A stretch of DNA of 40,579 bases from Bacteroidota bacterium (GCA_018267315.1 JAFDYS010000031.1:1-40579), one strand, 5' to 3'. Counted from the first letter of the stretch, positions 1-8,111 are shown. The notes: generated from the letters alone by a model not told the origin. Numbers and translations are program-made.

Positions 1-252
1 GAGGAGATTGTACAGCTTTACACGCATGATTTGGTGGGCAGTGTAACACGGCCGGTGCGTGAGTTGAAAGGATTTCAAAAGATCGCACTCAAAGCAGGCG
101 AGATCAAAACAGTGACCTTCACGCTCAGAGCAGATGATCTTGCATTCACTAATTCACAACTGGTTTATCAGGCCGAGCCCGGAAAGTTTGAAGTGTTTGC
201 CGGACCTAATTCAGCGAGTGGATTGAAAGCAGAGTTTGAACTGGTGAAATAA
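1..252 (+). CDS. C-terminal end of a GH3 beta-glucosidase (partial)
   Basis: The open frame runs in from the left edge and ends with TAA at 250-252; only the last 83 residues are visible. They match the fibronectin-III-like domain that closes many family 3 glycoside hydrolases of the BglX type. The visible pattern is an EEIVQLY strand, then SVTRPVRELKGFQKI, a KTVTF strand and a final GKFEVFAGPNS turn. This domain is structural. The catalytic TIM barrel and the nucleophile domain lie outside the window, so activity on beta-glucosides is inferred from the family. No terminator is evident before the tRNA region that follows. The domain assignment is firm; substrate specificity cannot be judged. 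Confidence 0.85.
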   Translation, partial: EEIVQLYTHDLVGSVTRPVRELKGFQKIALKAGEIKTVTFTLRADDLAFTNSQLVYQAEPGKFEVFAGPNSASGLKAEFELVK

Positions 253-304
253 CTTTGCGGCTTTCGGTTTTTGCGCGAGCGTATTTCCAATTCGCAATTT
301 TTGT

Positions 305-340
305 GGCCCCGAAGTTCAATGGATAGAACATCCCGATAGA
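305..340 (+). pseudogene. tRNA 5'-half remnant (decayed tRNA-Arg copy)
   Basis: The stretch beginning GGCCCCGAAGTTCAATGG repeats the acceptor 5' strand and D-arm of the intact tRNA-Arg that starts at 347. They differ at three places in the first 26 bases. After the D-arm the similarity fades, and no anticodon arm, T-arm or 3' acceptor strand can be folded before the next tRNA begins. It therefore looks like the left half of a duplicated or recombined tRNA gene. It could instead be leader sequence retained for processing. Confidence 0.5.
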
Positions 341-346
341 AAAGAT

Positions 347-418
347 GGTCCCGTAGTTCAATGGATAGAATAGAAGTTTCCTAAACTTTTGATGCAGGTT
401 CGATTCCTGCCGGGACTA
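347..418 (+). tRNA. tRNA-Arg (anticodon CCT)
   Basis: A full cloverleaf folds by eye. The acceptor GGTCCCG pairs with CGGGACT, with G1 opposite U72. The D-arm contains AGTTCAATGGAT. The anticodon stem GAAGT/ACTTT encloses the loop TTCCTAA, giving anticodon CCT, which reads AGG. The T-stem GCAGG/CCTGC encloses TTCGATT. The discriminator is A418; CCA is not fully encoded (CA follows). It forms a pair with the tRNA-Arg at 461. Confidence 0.9.
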
Positions 419-460
419 CATTCATAGTTAAGTTAGCAAAGTGAAACTTGAGATTTGGAC

Positions 461-533
461 GGCTCCGTAGTTCAAGGGATCAGAATATCTGACTTCGGAT
501 CAGAGGATGGGGGTTCGAATCCCTCCGGGGCTA
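461..533 (+). tRNA. tRNA-Arg (anticodon TCG)
   Basis: The acceptor GGCTCCG pairs with CGGGGCT, with two G-U pairs. The D-arm follows the pattern TAGTTCAAGGGAT. The anticodon stem TCTGA/TCAGA encloses CTTCGGA, giving anticodon TCG, which reads CGA. The T-stem GGGGG/CCCTC encloses TTCGAAT. CCA is not encoded. The last three bases, 531-533, are also the reverse complement of the stop codon of the convergent MBL gene, so the two genes overlap by three bases. Confidence 0.9.
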
Positions 534-1355
534 CTCTCTCAGTGAACTGCTGTTGCGGATATATTGCAGGGTTTGTTCAAAGCCGGCCTTGTTTATGGGC
601 AAGCTCATCCAGTCAAGATACTTTTCCTGCATTTGCGCTTCCAGATCAGGATTGTTAGCGGCCTCCCTCATATCCATAAGGTAATTCTTAAATTCAATAA
701 TAGTGCTCTTGTCTCCCGGATCACCATGCCCCGGAACAACGATTTTCGGTGCATAAGTAAAAAGCATGTCATCAATGGCAGTCAGGTAATTATCCACGTT
801 AGCGCCAACATGTTCATCGAGGAAAGGATGCACCTTGTTAAGCACCACATCGCCGGTAAATAAAACTTTTCGCTTCGGCAGATAAACAATCACATCATTG
901 AAAGAGTGTGCCTGCCCGATGTTATGAATAAATACCAGTTCATCACCAATGCGCAGGGTCATGGTATCGCTGAGCCAGTGGTTGGGCAGATCTTCGCGGC
1001 TGTTTACGGCATTCCAGAACATGTTGCCGTAGTCGCCCGCGATTATATCGGGGTTGGAGTAAAGGTGATTACCCGCCGTGTGATCTTTATGAATATGTGT
1101 GTTAATGATGTAGATTTTCTTTTTGCCGGCGCGGTCATCAATCCAGCGGCGCATCCGTTCGGCGCCGGTTTTTACCTTAGTGTCAATGACAAGAACGGCA
1201 CTGTCGGAAAACAACACCCCGCTGTTTCCGCCTTCTCCCAGTATGAGGTAAAACTGATCATCAATCTTTTTCACTTTTAAGCCATAATCAGAACAAGAGA
1301 CCAGTGGGAGCACCGCGTACAGTAACAGGATAGAAAAAACGGATCTGGCAGTCAT
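531..1355 (-). CDS. MBL-fold metallo-hydrolase lipoprotein
   Basis: A 274-residue metallo-beta-lactamase-fold hydrolase. The zinc ligands are visible: an HxHxDH box (H87, H89, D91, H92), a later His in the AHSFND segment, Asp in GDVV and the final His of VPGHGD. This resembles subclass B1-like and quinoprotein-relay hydrolases, but the substrate cannot be told; resistance should not be assumed. The N-terminus is a lipoprotein signal ending LVSC with C21 as the lipidated residue, so it acts in the envelope. ATG at 1355 is chosen over the TTG at 1379 because that TTG lies upstream of a perfect TATTTTTG -7 box (1362-1369) and would put eight residues before the signal peptide. Confidence 0.85.
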   Translation of the reverse strand: MTARSVFSILLLYAVLPLVSCSDYGLKVKKIDDQFYLILGEGGNSGVLFSDSAVLVIDTKVKTGAERMRRWIDDRAGKKKIYIINTHIHKDHTAGNHLYSNPDIIAGDYGNMFWNAVNSREDLPNHWLSDTMTLRIGDELVFIHNIGQAHSFNDVIVYLPKRKVLFTGDVVLNKVHPFLDEHVGANVDNYLTAIDDMLFTYAPKIVVPGHGDPGDKSTIIEFKNYLMDMREAANNPDLEAQMQEKYLDWMSLPINKAGFEQTLQYIRNSSSLRE

Positions 1356-1361
1356 GTTTAA

Positions 1362-1369
1362 CAAAAATA
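1362..1369 (-). promoter_or_regulatory. Bacteroidota -7 box TATTTTTG for the MBL gene
   Basis: A perfect TAnnTTTG match on the minus strand. Only six bases separate it from the ATG at 1355, so the mRNA would be leaderless or nearly so. Confidence 0.55.
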
Positions 1370-1434
1370 GCTGCGTCAAATTTAGAACTTCAGAAATCTT
1401 ATAGCCACTTGTTTCGTGATGAGGAGTCGCTTGC

Positions 1435-1442
1435 TATATTTG
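1435..1442 (+). promoter_or_regulatory. Bacteroidota -7 box TATATTTG upstream of a small ORF
   Basis: A perfect TAnnTTTG match, 20 bases before an ATG at 1463. It is oriented away from the MBL gene promoter at 1362-1369, giving a compact divergent promoter region. Confidence 0.45.
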
Positions 1443-1462
1443 CCCCACTGAAATTCCTGTTC

Positions 1463-1555
1463 ATGAAGAAACTGTATTTCGTTCTCGCTGCCTTCTTCCT
1501 CTTTTTTCTCGCCATGACGCTGGCATTCTGCTACCTCAATTTCAACCACAGTTGA
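1463..1555 (+). CDS. Possible 30-residue single-span membrane peptide
   Basis: Reads MKKLYFVLAAFF and continues to LNFNHS before TGA at 1553-1555. Two lysines at positions 2-3 precede about twenty hydrophobic residues, the shape of a small inner-membrane peptide or an isolated signal-like helix. Support comes from the TATATTTG box 20 bases upstream. No Shine-Dalgarno sequence is obvious, which is normal for this phylum. I recognise no family. The minus-strand reading of the same stretch is rich in K, E and R, as expected for the antisense of a hydrophobic ORF. It could also be chance. Confidence 0.4.
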   Translation: MKKLYFVLAAFFLFFLAMTLAFCYLNFNHS

Positions 1556-1569
1556 GGCGATCTGCATCC

Positions 1570-2148
1570 TCAATTCTTCAGGTTCATTGCTACCAGGGTC
1601 TTTGATGTGTAATTTTCTTTTGGTGACCGGCATTCCGTCATCACTTCTCTGATGATGCCAACACCTGCACCCACTATCATACCGCCCCGGCATCCGTCAG
1701 AAACAAGGTAGCATTTCGTAACCTGCCATTCAACGGCGGGACAATTGGCAAATTGCTTGACCGATCGCTGTATCATCACATCACCACCGAAAGCATAGTT
1801 GTACGAAGTTTCCGTTTCTGATGGGATGAAGAACGGCGTTGCGTATTTGTAACCGCCGCGCTGAGTAACCAGTTGAAAGAGCGTATCCCCGCTAAGGGTC
1901 ATTTCTTTTCCGTCATTAAATACATAAGAAGTGGTTCCTTCAAATGCTGATACCTGTTCAATGCGAAGCGTGTCAAACGAAACCGAAATCAGCAAGCCGT
2001 TTTCTACCACGCTGTCACGATAAATCCATTCATTGCCGGCAGCCAGAGGAAAAGAATGACCGACACCGGAGTGGTGCCTGCATGCCGGTTCCTTTAAAAA
2101 CATGACCGCGACAAAAATTCCTGCAGCTGAAATAAAGAGGTGGTTCAT
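1570..2148 (-). CDS. Hypothetical secreted protein
   Basis: A 192-residue protein of unrecognised family. The N-terminus MNHLFISAAGIFVAVMF is a hydrophobic export signal or anchor. The remainder is beta-rich (repeated short strands such as NEWIYRDS, TSYVFNDG, EMTLSGDTL), with four later cysteines (C169 onward region includes CYLVSDGC) and a closing GAGVGIIREVM segment. That layout is common in periplasmic lipocalin-like or hypothetical envelope proteins of Bacteroidota. It is transcribed divergently from the RlmI-like gene at 2214. ATG at 2148 is the natural start. No function is proposed. Confidence 0.7.
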   Translation of the reverse strand: MNHLFISAAGIFVAVMFLKEPACRHHSGVGHSFPLAAGNEWIYRDSVVENGLLISVSFDTLRIEQVSAFEGTTSYVFNDGKEMTLSGDTLFQLVTQRGGYKYATPFFIPSETETSYNYAFGGDVMIQRSVKQFANCPAVEWQVTKCYLVSDGCRGGMIVGAGVGIIREVMTECRSPKENYTSKTLVAMNLKN

Positions 2149-2213
2149 TGGACTAAAGTTGTTGAGAGCATAAAGATGCGCATTTCAAAATGTGAAATCT
2201 TATTTTGCAGATC

Positions 2214-3395
2214 ATGAGTGAAGCCGTAGTGATATTGAAGAAGGGTAAGATGGACCGCATAGTGAACGGTCATCCCTGGATTTACGGAAATGAGATTGAT
2301 GCAATTACAGGTGGACAGCCGGATGCCGGCGCCATTGTAGATGTAGTGATGAAAAATCAAAAGTTTTTGGGGCGGGGTTATTTCAACCCGAAGTCACAGA
2401 TTGCTGTACGGCTGCTGACAAGGAACCGCGCTGAAAAGATTGATGAAGATTTTTTCAGAACAAGAATAGTGGCCTGCCGGGATTACCGCAAAAAGCTGGG
2501 GTATAATGAAAACTATCGGGTCGTATTCGGCGAGGGCGATTCGTTGCCGGCCCTGGTGATTGACAAATTTCATGATGTATTCGTATTGCAAACACTTTCA
2601 TTCGGAATGGAAAGATGGAAGGAGGTGATTGTTTCCATCCTGAAAAAAGAATTTTCTCCCCGCGGAATTTATGAGCGCAATGATGTGCCGGTGAGAAAAC
2701 TCGAGGGGCTTGAAGAACGTACCGGTTTTCTATCCGATCCGTTCGCCACTACATTCAATATTGATGAGCTGGGTGTGCGTTTACAGATTGACCTCGTGCA
2801 GGGGCAGAAGACCGGTTTTTTTCTCGATCAAAAAGAGAACCGCCTGGCACTGAAACATATTTCTGAAGGTGCTGAAGTGCTTGATTGCTTTTGCTACACG
2901 GGATCCTTTTCACTTTTCGCTGCTGCATTTGGAGCTAAGTATGTGACAGGCATTGATGTTTCTGAAGAGGCAGTAGCACAGGCCAAGCAGAATGCATCGC
3001 TCAATCCATTTGGATCCGTTTGCGATTTTCAATGTGCCAATGCCTTCGATGTATTACCTCAATGGGTGAAAGAGAAGAAAAGTTTTGATGTCGTGATCCT
3101 CGATCCGCCGGCCTTTACCAAAAGCCGTTCAGGCATTGAATCGGCGGTACGGGGTTACAAGGAAATTAACCTTCGGGTGCTTAAACTCATCCGCCCGGGT
3201 GGTTCTCTGTTAACTTTTTCCTGCTCACACTTTATGAGTGAAGTTATCTTTCAAAAGCTGGTATCAGAAGCAGCAGTTGATGCGCACCGGATGGTGAGGC
3301 AGGTAGCATTTCTTTCCCAGTCAAAAGACCACCCCATTGTTTGGAATATTCCTGAAACCAATTATCTCAAAGGATTCTTGTTGCAGGTCCTTTGA
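2214..3395 (+). CDS. rlmI: Class I rRNA large-subunit methyltransferase, RlmI-like
   Basis: Predicted SAM-dependent 23S rRNA cytosine-C5 methyltransferase, 393 residues, close to the length of E. coli RlmI. It starts with a PUA domain (KKGKMDRIVNGHPWIYGNE) that contacts RNA. The middle carries the family hallmark QKTGFFLDQKENR. The SAM-binding motif I follows (VLDCFCYTGSFSLFAA), then the catalytic DPPAFTKS motif and the motif with FSCSHFM. ATG at 2214 is preferred to TTG at 2205, which falls inside a TATTTTGC promoter-like stretch. Family members can differ in target base, so the exact C1962 specificity is inferred. It stands alone upstream of secDF with no sign of co-transcription. Confidence 0.88.
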   Translation: MSEAVVILKKGKMDRIVNGHPWIYGNEIDAITGGQPDAGAIVDVVMKNQKFLGRGYFNPKSQIAVRLLTRNRAEKIDEDFFRTRIVACRDYRKKLGYNENYRVVFGEGDSLPALVIDKFHDVFVLQTLSFGMERWKEVIVSILKKEFSPRGIYERNDVPVRKLEGLEERTGFLSDPFATTFNIDELGVRLQIDLVQGQKTGFFLDQKENRLALKHISEGAEVLDCFCYTGSFSLFAAAFGAKYVTGIDVSEEAVAQAKQNASLNPFGSVCDFQCANAFDVLPQWVKEKKSFDVVILDPPAFTKSRSGIESAVRGYKEINLRVLKLIRPGGSLLTFSCSHFMSEVIFQKLVSEAAVDAHRMVRQVAFLSQSKDHPIVWNIPETNYLKGFLLQVL

Positions 3396-3551
3396 ATTCT
3401 AATGAATTTCATTTGTCAGTCAATATCCGGCTCGCCTTATCCTGGTATCGGCAAAAGTCTTTGAAAGCCAGCGAGTGAACTCCATGTTTTAAAATTGCCA
3501 ATCCGCGGTTTGAAATATCATAACTGTCCTCCTTCATCCCCCGTTTTCTTC

Positions 3552-3559
3552 TATATTTG
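3552..3559 (+). promoter_or_regulatory. Bacteroidota -7 box TATATTTG for secDF
   Basis: A perfect TAnnTTTG match followed by C, 39 bases before the chosen ATG at 3599. It overlaps a TTG that would otherwise be read as an early start. Confidence 0.6.
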
Positions 3560-3598
3560 CCGTCCCAATTTTTTCACTCAACTATTTCAATTCCAACC

Positions 3599-6500
3599 AT
3601 GCGCGGAAAAGGTCTGATCACGTTTTTTTCCATAGCGTTGATCCTCATTTGCATTTATCAGCTCTCCTTCAACTTTGTTACCAACCGGATAGAAAAGAAG
3701 GCGGCTACCTTCGCTCAGGCAGAGGTGCTGAAAGGAAAGCCGGCAACCAATATTTCTGACAGCGATGCGGTGAAGATCCGGAGTGTTCGCCAGGCATATC
3801 TTGATTCCATCAGCAATCAGAATGTATTTAACATCGGCATTGCCAAATTCACCTACCAGGATTGCAAGGACCAGCAATTGAATCTCGGTCTTGATTTGCA
3901 AGGTGGCATGAACGTGGTGATGCAGGTTGGTATTTCCGACCTGATTCGTGCTTTGGCTGATAACAGCAACGATCCCAACTTCATCAAGGCGCTTCAGCTT
4001 ACTGATAAGAAAGTGATCGCTCAGCCACAAGCTGATTTCGTTACGCTCTTTGGTCAATCATGGAATGAAGTGGCACCAAACGGAAAGCTCGCTTCGATAT
4101 TCGCAACCCGAAATAACCAGGACCGGGTGAAGCTCACGTCAACCAATGAAGAGGTGCTGAGCTTCATTAAAACTGAGGCCTCAGGTGCATTCGACCGCAC
4201 ATTTAATATTCTCCGTTCGCGTATTGACAAGTTCGGCGTAACACAGCCCAACATTACCGCACAGGCGAATGCCGGAAGAATTGTAATTGAATTGCCCGGC
4301 GTGGATAATCCGGCCCGTGTGCGCAAACTCCTGCAGGCATCTGCGGTTCTTGAATTTTGGGAAACGTATGAGAACCCCGCCATCTATCCGTATCTCGAAT
4401 CAGCGAACCTGGCCATTCGCTCACGCCTTTCTGCTACCGATACGGTGAAGAAGGCCGATACTACCAACCTGCTTCAGTCATCCGCAGAAAGCAATCCGCT
4501 CGAAAGTGCATCCGCAGCCACCGATACAGGAAATGCTTTGACCAATGACAGCGGCGCTTTGGCTAATGCAGATACAGGATTGAATGCGAATCCGGCTCCA
4601 CAGGCCGATCAGGCAAAAGAGAATCCGCTCTTTCAGGTGCTTCAGCCAAGTGTTTACCAGGATCAGGATGGATCATACAAAATCGCACCCGGCCCGGTGG
4701 TGGGTAATGCCTTGGGTCGCGATACTGCCAAAGTGAATGATTTTCTCGCTATGGATTTCGTGAGAGCCAATTTCCCGCGCGATGTGAAATTTCTCTGGAG
4801 TGCCAAACCGGTAAATGAGAACAGCAATGTGTATCAGTTGTATGCCATCAAAAGGCAGGTAGGCACTGACCGCGCTCCGCTTGAAGGAGACAAGGTAACT
4901 ACGGCCAGACAGGACGTAGATCAGAATGGGAAGCCCGAAGTTTCCATGCGCATGAATACCGAGGGAGCGAAGATATGGAAAGCGCTTACCGCGAAAAACG
5001 TGGACAAGTTCATTGCCATTGTACTCGACGACAATGTGTATTCTGCACCGCGGGTTATTTCAGAAATACCGAACGGAAGTTCTTCTATCTCCGGAGGATT
5101 CACGATAGATGAAGCGAAAGACCTTGCCAACATTCTGCAGGCCGGTAAACTTCCGGCGCCTGCGAGAATTGTTGCTGAAGATGTGGTGGGTCCTTCTCTC
5201 GGTAAGGAGTCGATTTCGGCAGGACTTAAATCCATCGCCATCGCTTTCATTGCGGTGATCGCATTCATGATTCTTTACTACAACACCTCGGGTGTGATTG
5301 CGGATATCGCCCTGCTGTTTAACCTTTTCTTCATTGTAGGTGTGTTGGCCTCGCTGGGTGCAACACTCACACTCTCCGGCATCGCCGGTATTGTGCTCAC
5401 CATGGGTATGGCTGTAGATGCGAACGTGCTGATACATGAACGAATAAAAGAAGAAATACGGGCGGGCAAGGGATTGGTGCGTGCGGTGAATGAAGGTCAC
5501 ACCAAATCCTATTCAGCTGTATTCGATACCCACCTCACTACCCTGATCACCGGTTTGATCCTCGCATATTTCGGTCTGGGCCCCGTGCTTGGTTATGCCA
5601 CCACGCTAAACATTGGTGTGATTATGACGCTCTTTACCGCCGTGTTTATGGCGCACTGGATTTTTGAAATCTGGATGAAGGGCGGAAGGGATATGAAGTT
5701 CACCACCTTCCTCAGCCATAACAATTTTGCGAACATGAATATCCAGTTCGTGAGTAAGAGAAAATATGCCTACATCTTCTCCAGCACATTGGCTGTGATT
5801 GGAATTGTTTCCATGGTTACGAAAGGATTTGACTATGGTGTAGCATTCAGTGGCGGGCGCTCCTACGTGGTTCAGCTACCCGTTGAAAACGTAACATCAG
5901 AGGATGTGAAGGCATCATTAACGGGTGCATTCGGCATTGCCCCTGAAGTGAAAACGTATGGCGGCAACAATAAAATGAAGATCACTACCGGCTACTTGAT
6001 TGATGAAGCGAATTCACACGCCGATAGTTCTGTGGATCTTAAACTCTATCAGGGCCTGCAGAAATATCTTCCGGCGAATACCGATTACGCCACCTTTGTT
6101 GGCAAATATCAGCTTAGCTCGCAGGTGGTAGGCCCCAGCATTTCAGCAGATATTCTCAACAGTGCTTACAAGGCCATCTTCCTTTCCCTGCTCGGCATTT
6201 TCCTGTACATCCTGTTCCGATTCCGACGGTGGCAATTTGCTCTCGGCGCCATCATTGCACTGGCCCACGATACACTAATCGTGATGGGTATCTATTCATT
6301 GTTCTCAGGCATACTGCCGTTTACGATGGAAGTGGATGAATCATTTGTGGCAGCCGTGCTCACCGTCATGGGTTACTCCGTGGCGGATACGGTAATTGTG
6401 TTCGACCGCATCCGTGAATTTCTCAGGGAGCACCCGATGGGTGACATGAAAAAGACCATCAATAATGCGATCAACAACACATTGAACCGAACCATCATTA

Positions 6501-6712
6501 CTTCAGTCACTGTAATTCTGGTGTTATTGATCCTGTTCATCTTCGGCGGCGATGTCATCCGCGGTTTTTCCTTCGCCCTGCTCATGGGTATAACCTTCGG
6601 AACCTATTCATCCATTTTTGTGGCTACGCCGATTGTTATTGACCTTACGAAAAGGAAGACGGAAGAAGAGAAAGGTCAGGTTCAGCCGAAAAAACCGGTG
6701 CCGGCGAAGTAA
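3599..6712 (+). CDS. secDF: Fused protein translocase subunit SecDF
   Basis: A 1037-residue inner-membrane protein that uses the proton gradient to help SecYEG finish protein export. It is a head-to-tail SecD-SecF fusion, usual in this phylum. TM1 (GLITFFSIALILICIYQL) is followed by the large periplasmic P1 region with LGLDLQGG, the SecD membrane block with GMAVDANVLIHERIKEE, then the SecF half. The SecF half shows TM7, FDYGVAFSGGRSY, the second periplasmic domain and GYSVADTVIVFDRIRE with NNTLNRTIITS. A polar Ala/Asn/Asp/Ser-rich insert lies at about residues 280-340 in the SecD periplasmic part. The ATG at 3599 begins directly with TM1; the upstream TTG is inside the promoter box. Confidence 0.97.
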   Translation: MRGKGLITFFSIALILICIYQLSFNFVTNRIEKKAATFAQAEVLKGKPATNISDSDAVKIRSVRQAYLDSISNQNVFNIGIAKFTYQDCKDQQLNLGLDLQGGMNVVMQVGISDLIRALADNSNDPNFIKALQLTDKKVIAQPQADFVTLFGQSWNEVAPNGKLASIFATRNNQDRVKLTSTNEEVLSFIKTEASGAFDRTFNILRSRIDKFGVTQPNITAQANAGRIVIELPGVDNPARVRKLLQASAVLEFWETYENPAIYPYLESANLAIRSRLSATDTVKKADTTNLLQSSAESNPLESASAATDTGNALTNDSGALANADTGLNANPAPQADQAKENPLFQVLQPSVYQDQDGSYKIAPGPVVGNALGRDTAKVNDFLAMDFVRANFPRDVKFLWSAKPVNENSNVYQLYAIKRQVGTDRAPLEGDKVTTARQDVDQNGKPEVSMRMNTEGAKIWKALTAKNVDKFIAIVLDDNVYSAPRVISEIPNGSSSISGGFTIDEAKDLANILQAGKLPAPARIVAEDVVGPSLGKESISAGLKSIAIAFIAVIAFMILYYNTSGVIADIALLFNLFFIVGVLASLGATLTLSGIAGIVLTMGMAVDANVLIHERIKEEIRAGKGLVRAVNEGHTKSYSAVFDTHLTTLITGLILAYFGLGPVLGYATTLNIGVIMTLFTAVFMAHWIFEIWMKGGRDMKFTTFLSHNNFANMNIQFVSKRKYAYIFSSTLAVIGIVSMVTKGFDYGVAFSGGRSYVVQLPVENVTSEDVKASLTGAFGIAPEVKTYGGNNKMKITTGYLIDEANSHADSSVDLKLYQGLQKYLPANTDYATFVGKYQLSSQVVGPSISADILNSAYKAIFLSLLGIFLYILFRFRRWQFALGAIIALAHDTLIVMGIYSLFSGILPFTMEVDESFVAAVLTVMGYSVADTVIVFDRIREFLREHPMGDMKKTINNAINNTLNRTIITSVTVILVLLILFIFGGDVIRGFSFALLMGITFGTYSSIFVATPIVIDLTKRKTEEEKGQVQPKKPVPAK

Positions 6713-6747
6713 TACGCCAAAAGATTCTTTTACCTGCAAACATGAAT

Positions 6748-6780
6748 GAGAAGCTCAAAAAAGGGCTTTCATTTTTATTT
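6748..6780 (+). terminator. Probable terminator after secDF
   Basis: A stem GAGAAGCTC/GGGCTTTC with one bulge and a six-A loop is followed by ATTTTTATTT. It lies 36 bases past the secDF stop, and its T-tract runs into the end of the convergent SnoaL-like gene. Confidence 0.5.
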
Positions 6781-7203
6781 CAGTTCCGGGTTCCCACTGA
6801 TGTATTTGAGGTTGAACTGAAGTCTGTCGAGGCGCCAGCCCATAGGAGAATAAACGGCGTGCATGTGATAACTGCCGGTGTATACCCGGGTGCTTCCGTG
6901 TTTTGCCGCGGCTTTGTAATGTGAAGCAATCGCGTAGCAAAACACATCCGCTCCGTGGTCAACAATATTCACGAGATAATTGCCTGCCTGGTGGTGTACG
7001 GCGTCAAGGTCTTCAAAACCTTTGCGCCACTTTTCGCAAACGGCTGCTGCGTTGAGCATCTGGGGCGCATCACCCAATGAAGACATGTCGAGAAATACAT
7101 CCGGAGTGAATACTTCATTCACGAGGCGATCCCATTCGCGATAGTCGGTGTAAATGAAAAGTTTGTTGCACAGTTCAACAATGCGTTCCCTTTCTGTTAG
7201 CAT
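6775..7203 (-). CDS. SnoaL-like / NTF2-fold protein
   Basis: A 142-residue protein with the cone-shaped alpha/beta barrel of the NTF2-like superfamily. Visible features are an N-terminal helix (RERIVELCNKLFIYTDYREWDRL), the FTPDVFLDMSSLG segment typical of SnoaL-like proteins, a VHHQAGNYLVNI strand and a closing YSPMGWRLDRLQFNLKYI strand pair. Members range from polyketide cyclases to uncharacterised ring hydrolases, so no reaction is assigned. It has its own promoter box at 7240-7247 and is probably monocistronic. There is no signal peptide, so it is cytoplasmic. Confidence 0.8.
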   Translation of the reverse strand: MLTERERIVELCNKLFIYTDYREWDRLVNEVFTPDVFLDMSSLGDAPQMLNAAAVCEKWRKGFEDLDAVHHQAGNYLVNIVDHGADVFCYAIASHYKAAAKHGSTRVYTGSYHMHAVYSPMGWRLDRLQFNLKYISGNPELK

Positions 7204-7239
7204 GGTGATGGTGTTTTAAGTGAAGTAACTGAAACCAAT

Positions 7240-7247
7240 CAAATGTA
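7240..7247 (-). promoter_or_regulatory. Bacteroidota -7 box TACATTTG for the SnoaL-like gene
   Basis: A perfect TAnnTTTG match on the minus strand, 36 bases from the ATG at 7203. Confidence 0.5.
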
Positions 7248-7316
7248 ATAATTCTGCCGTATGAAGATTGTGGCCAACCATAGCATAGTAGCCAATAACC
7301 GCCTTCAGCGGTACGG

Positions 7317-8111
7317 TTATTTCCTTTTTTGAGCAAACAACCAGGGCAGAAGGTTGGGGTCCGCCAGTGCGTAATCCCATACGTTGTGACCAGCTCCGCG
7401 ATATTCCGTGTAATTCACTTTTGCGCCGGCCGCTTTCAAAGCCGTCACCATGTTTCTGGAATCATTTACGTTCACCACATTATCCTTATCGCCATGAAAA
7501 ATCCAAATCGGAAATTTTTTTCCGTAGAGTGCGGCTGATGACGGATTGCCGCCTCCGCACACCGGCACGGCTGCAGCAAAAAAATGCGGCTTACGCCACA
7601 GAAGTTCATATGTACCTCGACCACCCATGGACAAACCCATCACATACATTCTTCGATGATCAACCTGTTTACTTTCACTAAGCGAATCCAAAAGCTGCAT
7701 GACAAGATGGAGTGATTTACCCGGAGGAACATCTGTTAGATATTCCACCCTTTCCGGTGTTGAGTCGGTCCGGTCTTCAATCATGTTCATCCTGCACCAG
7801 TAGTCGTCAGGTGTGCATTGGGGGAAAATGACGATGGATTGGAATTTACTTCTTACAGCTGAATCACTGAACAAAGTTGCACCATGGATGAGTTGCTTAT
7901 TGTTATCCCGCCCGCGTTCCCCTTTCCCGTGCAGGAATAAAACCACCGGATATTTTTTATGATCGTCATAGTTCACCGGATACATGATCCGGTAACGAAG
8001 TGTGTCTCCGTTGCGCAGAAATTCCTTTTTCTGGTAGTATGAATCCATTTGTGATTGAGCATTAACGGCAGATATGGATAAGAGCAAAAGGAAACAATGC
8101 CATTTCATCAT
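7317..8111 (-). CDS. Secreted alpha/beta-hydrolase (esterase / PHB-depolymerase-like)
   Basis: A 265-residue exported serine hydrolase of the prolyl-oligopeptidase/feruloyl-esterase-like group. The signal peptide is MMKWHCFLLLLSISAVNAQ. The oxyanion-side motif VVLFLHGKGERG, the nucleophile elbow GLSMGGRGT, the acid in HGDKDNVV and the catalytic His of GAGHNVWD are all present and in order. The FPQCTPDDYW segment is typical of the family annotated as phospholipase/carboxylesterase or putative PHB depolymerase. The natural ester is unknown. The TTG at 8129 lies in a TTATTTTGCC promoter-like stretch, so the ATG pair at 8111/8108 is preferred. Confidence 0.85.
   Translation of the reverse strand: MMKWHCFLLLLSISAVNAQSQMDSYYQKKEFLRNGDTLRYRIMYPVNYDDHKKYPVVLFLHGKGERGRDNNKQLIHGATLFSDSAVRSKFQSIVIFPQCTPDDYWCRMNMIEDRTDSTPERVEYLTDVPPGKSLHLVMQLLDSLSESKQVDHRRMYVMGLSMGGRGTYELLWRKPHFFAAAVPVCGGGNPSSAALYGKKFPIWIFHGDKDNVVNVNDSRNMVTALKAAGAKVNYTEYRGAGHNVWDYALADPNLLPWLFAQKRK

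Noticed and set aside
455..658. A 67-codon plus-strand ORF across the second tRNA
   Set aside because: It translates the tRNA-Arg(TCG) and the antisense of the MBL gene; no features of a protein.
1382..1693. A 103-codon minus-strand ORF between the MBL gene and the hypothetical secreted protein
   Set aside because: It overlaps the end of the secreted-protein gene in another frame and is antisense to the hydrophobic small ORF; K/E/R-rich low-complexity reading with no export signal.
2182..2198. ATTTCA-N5-TGAAAT inverted repeat between divergent genes at 2148 and 2214
   Set aside because: Short AT-rich arms expected by chance; no second copy nearby.
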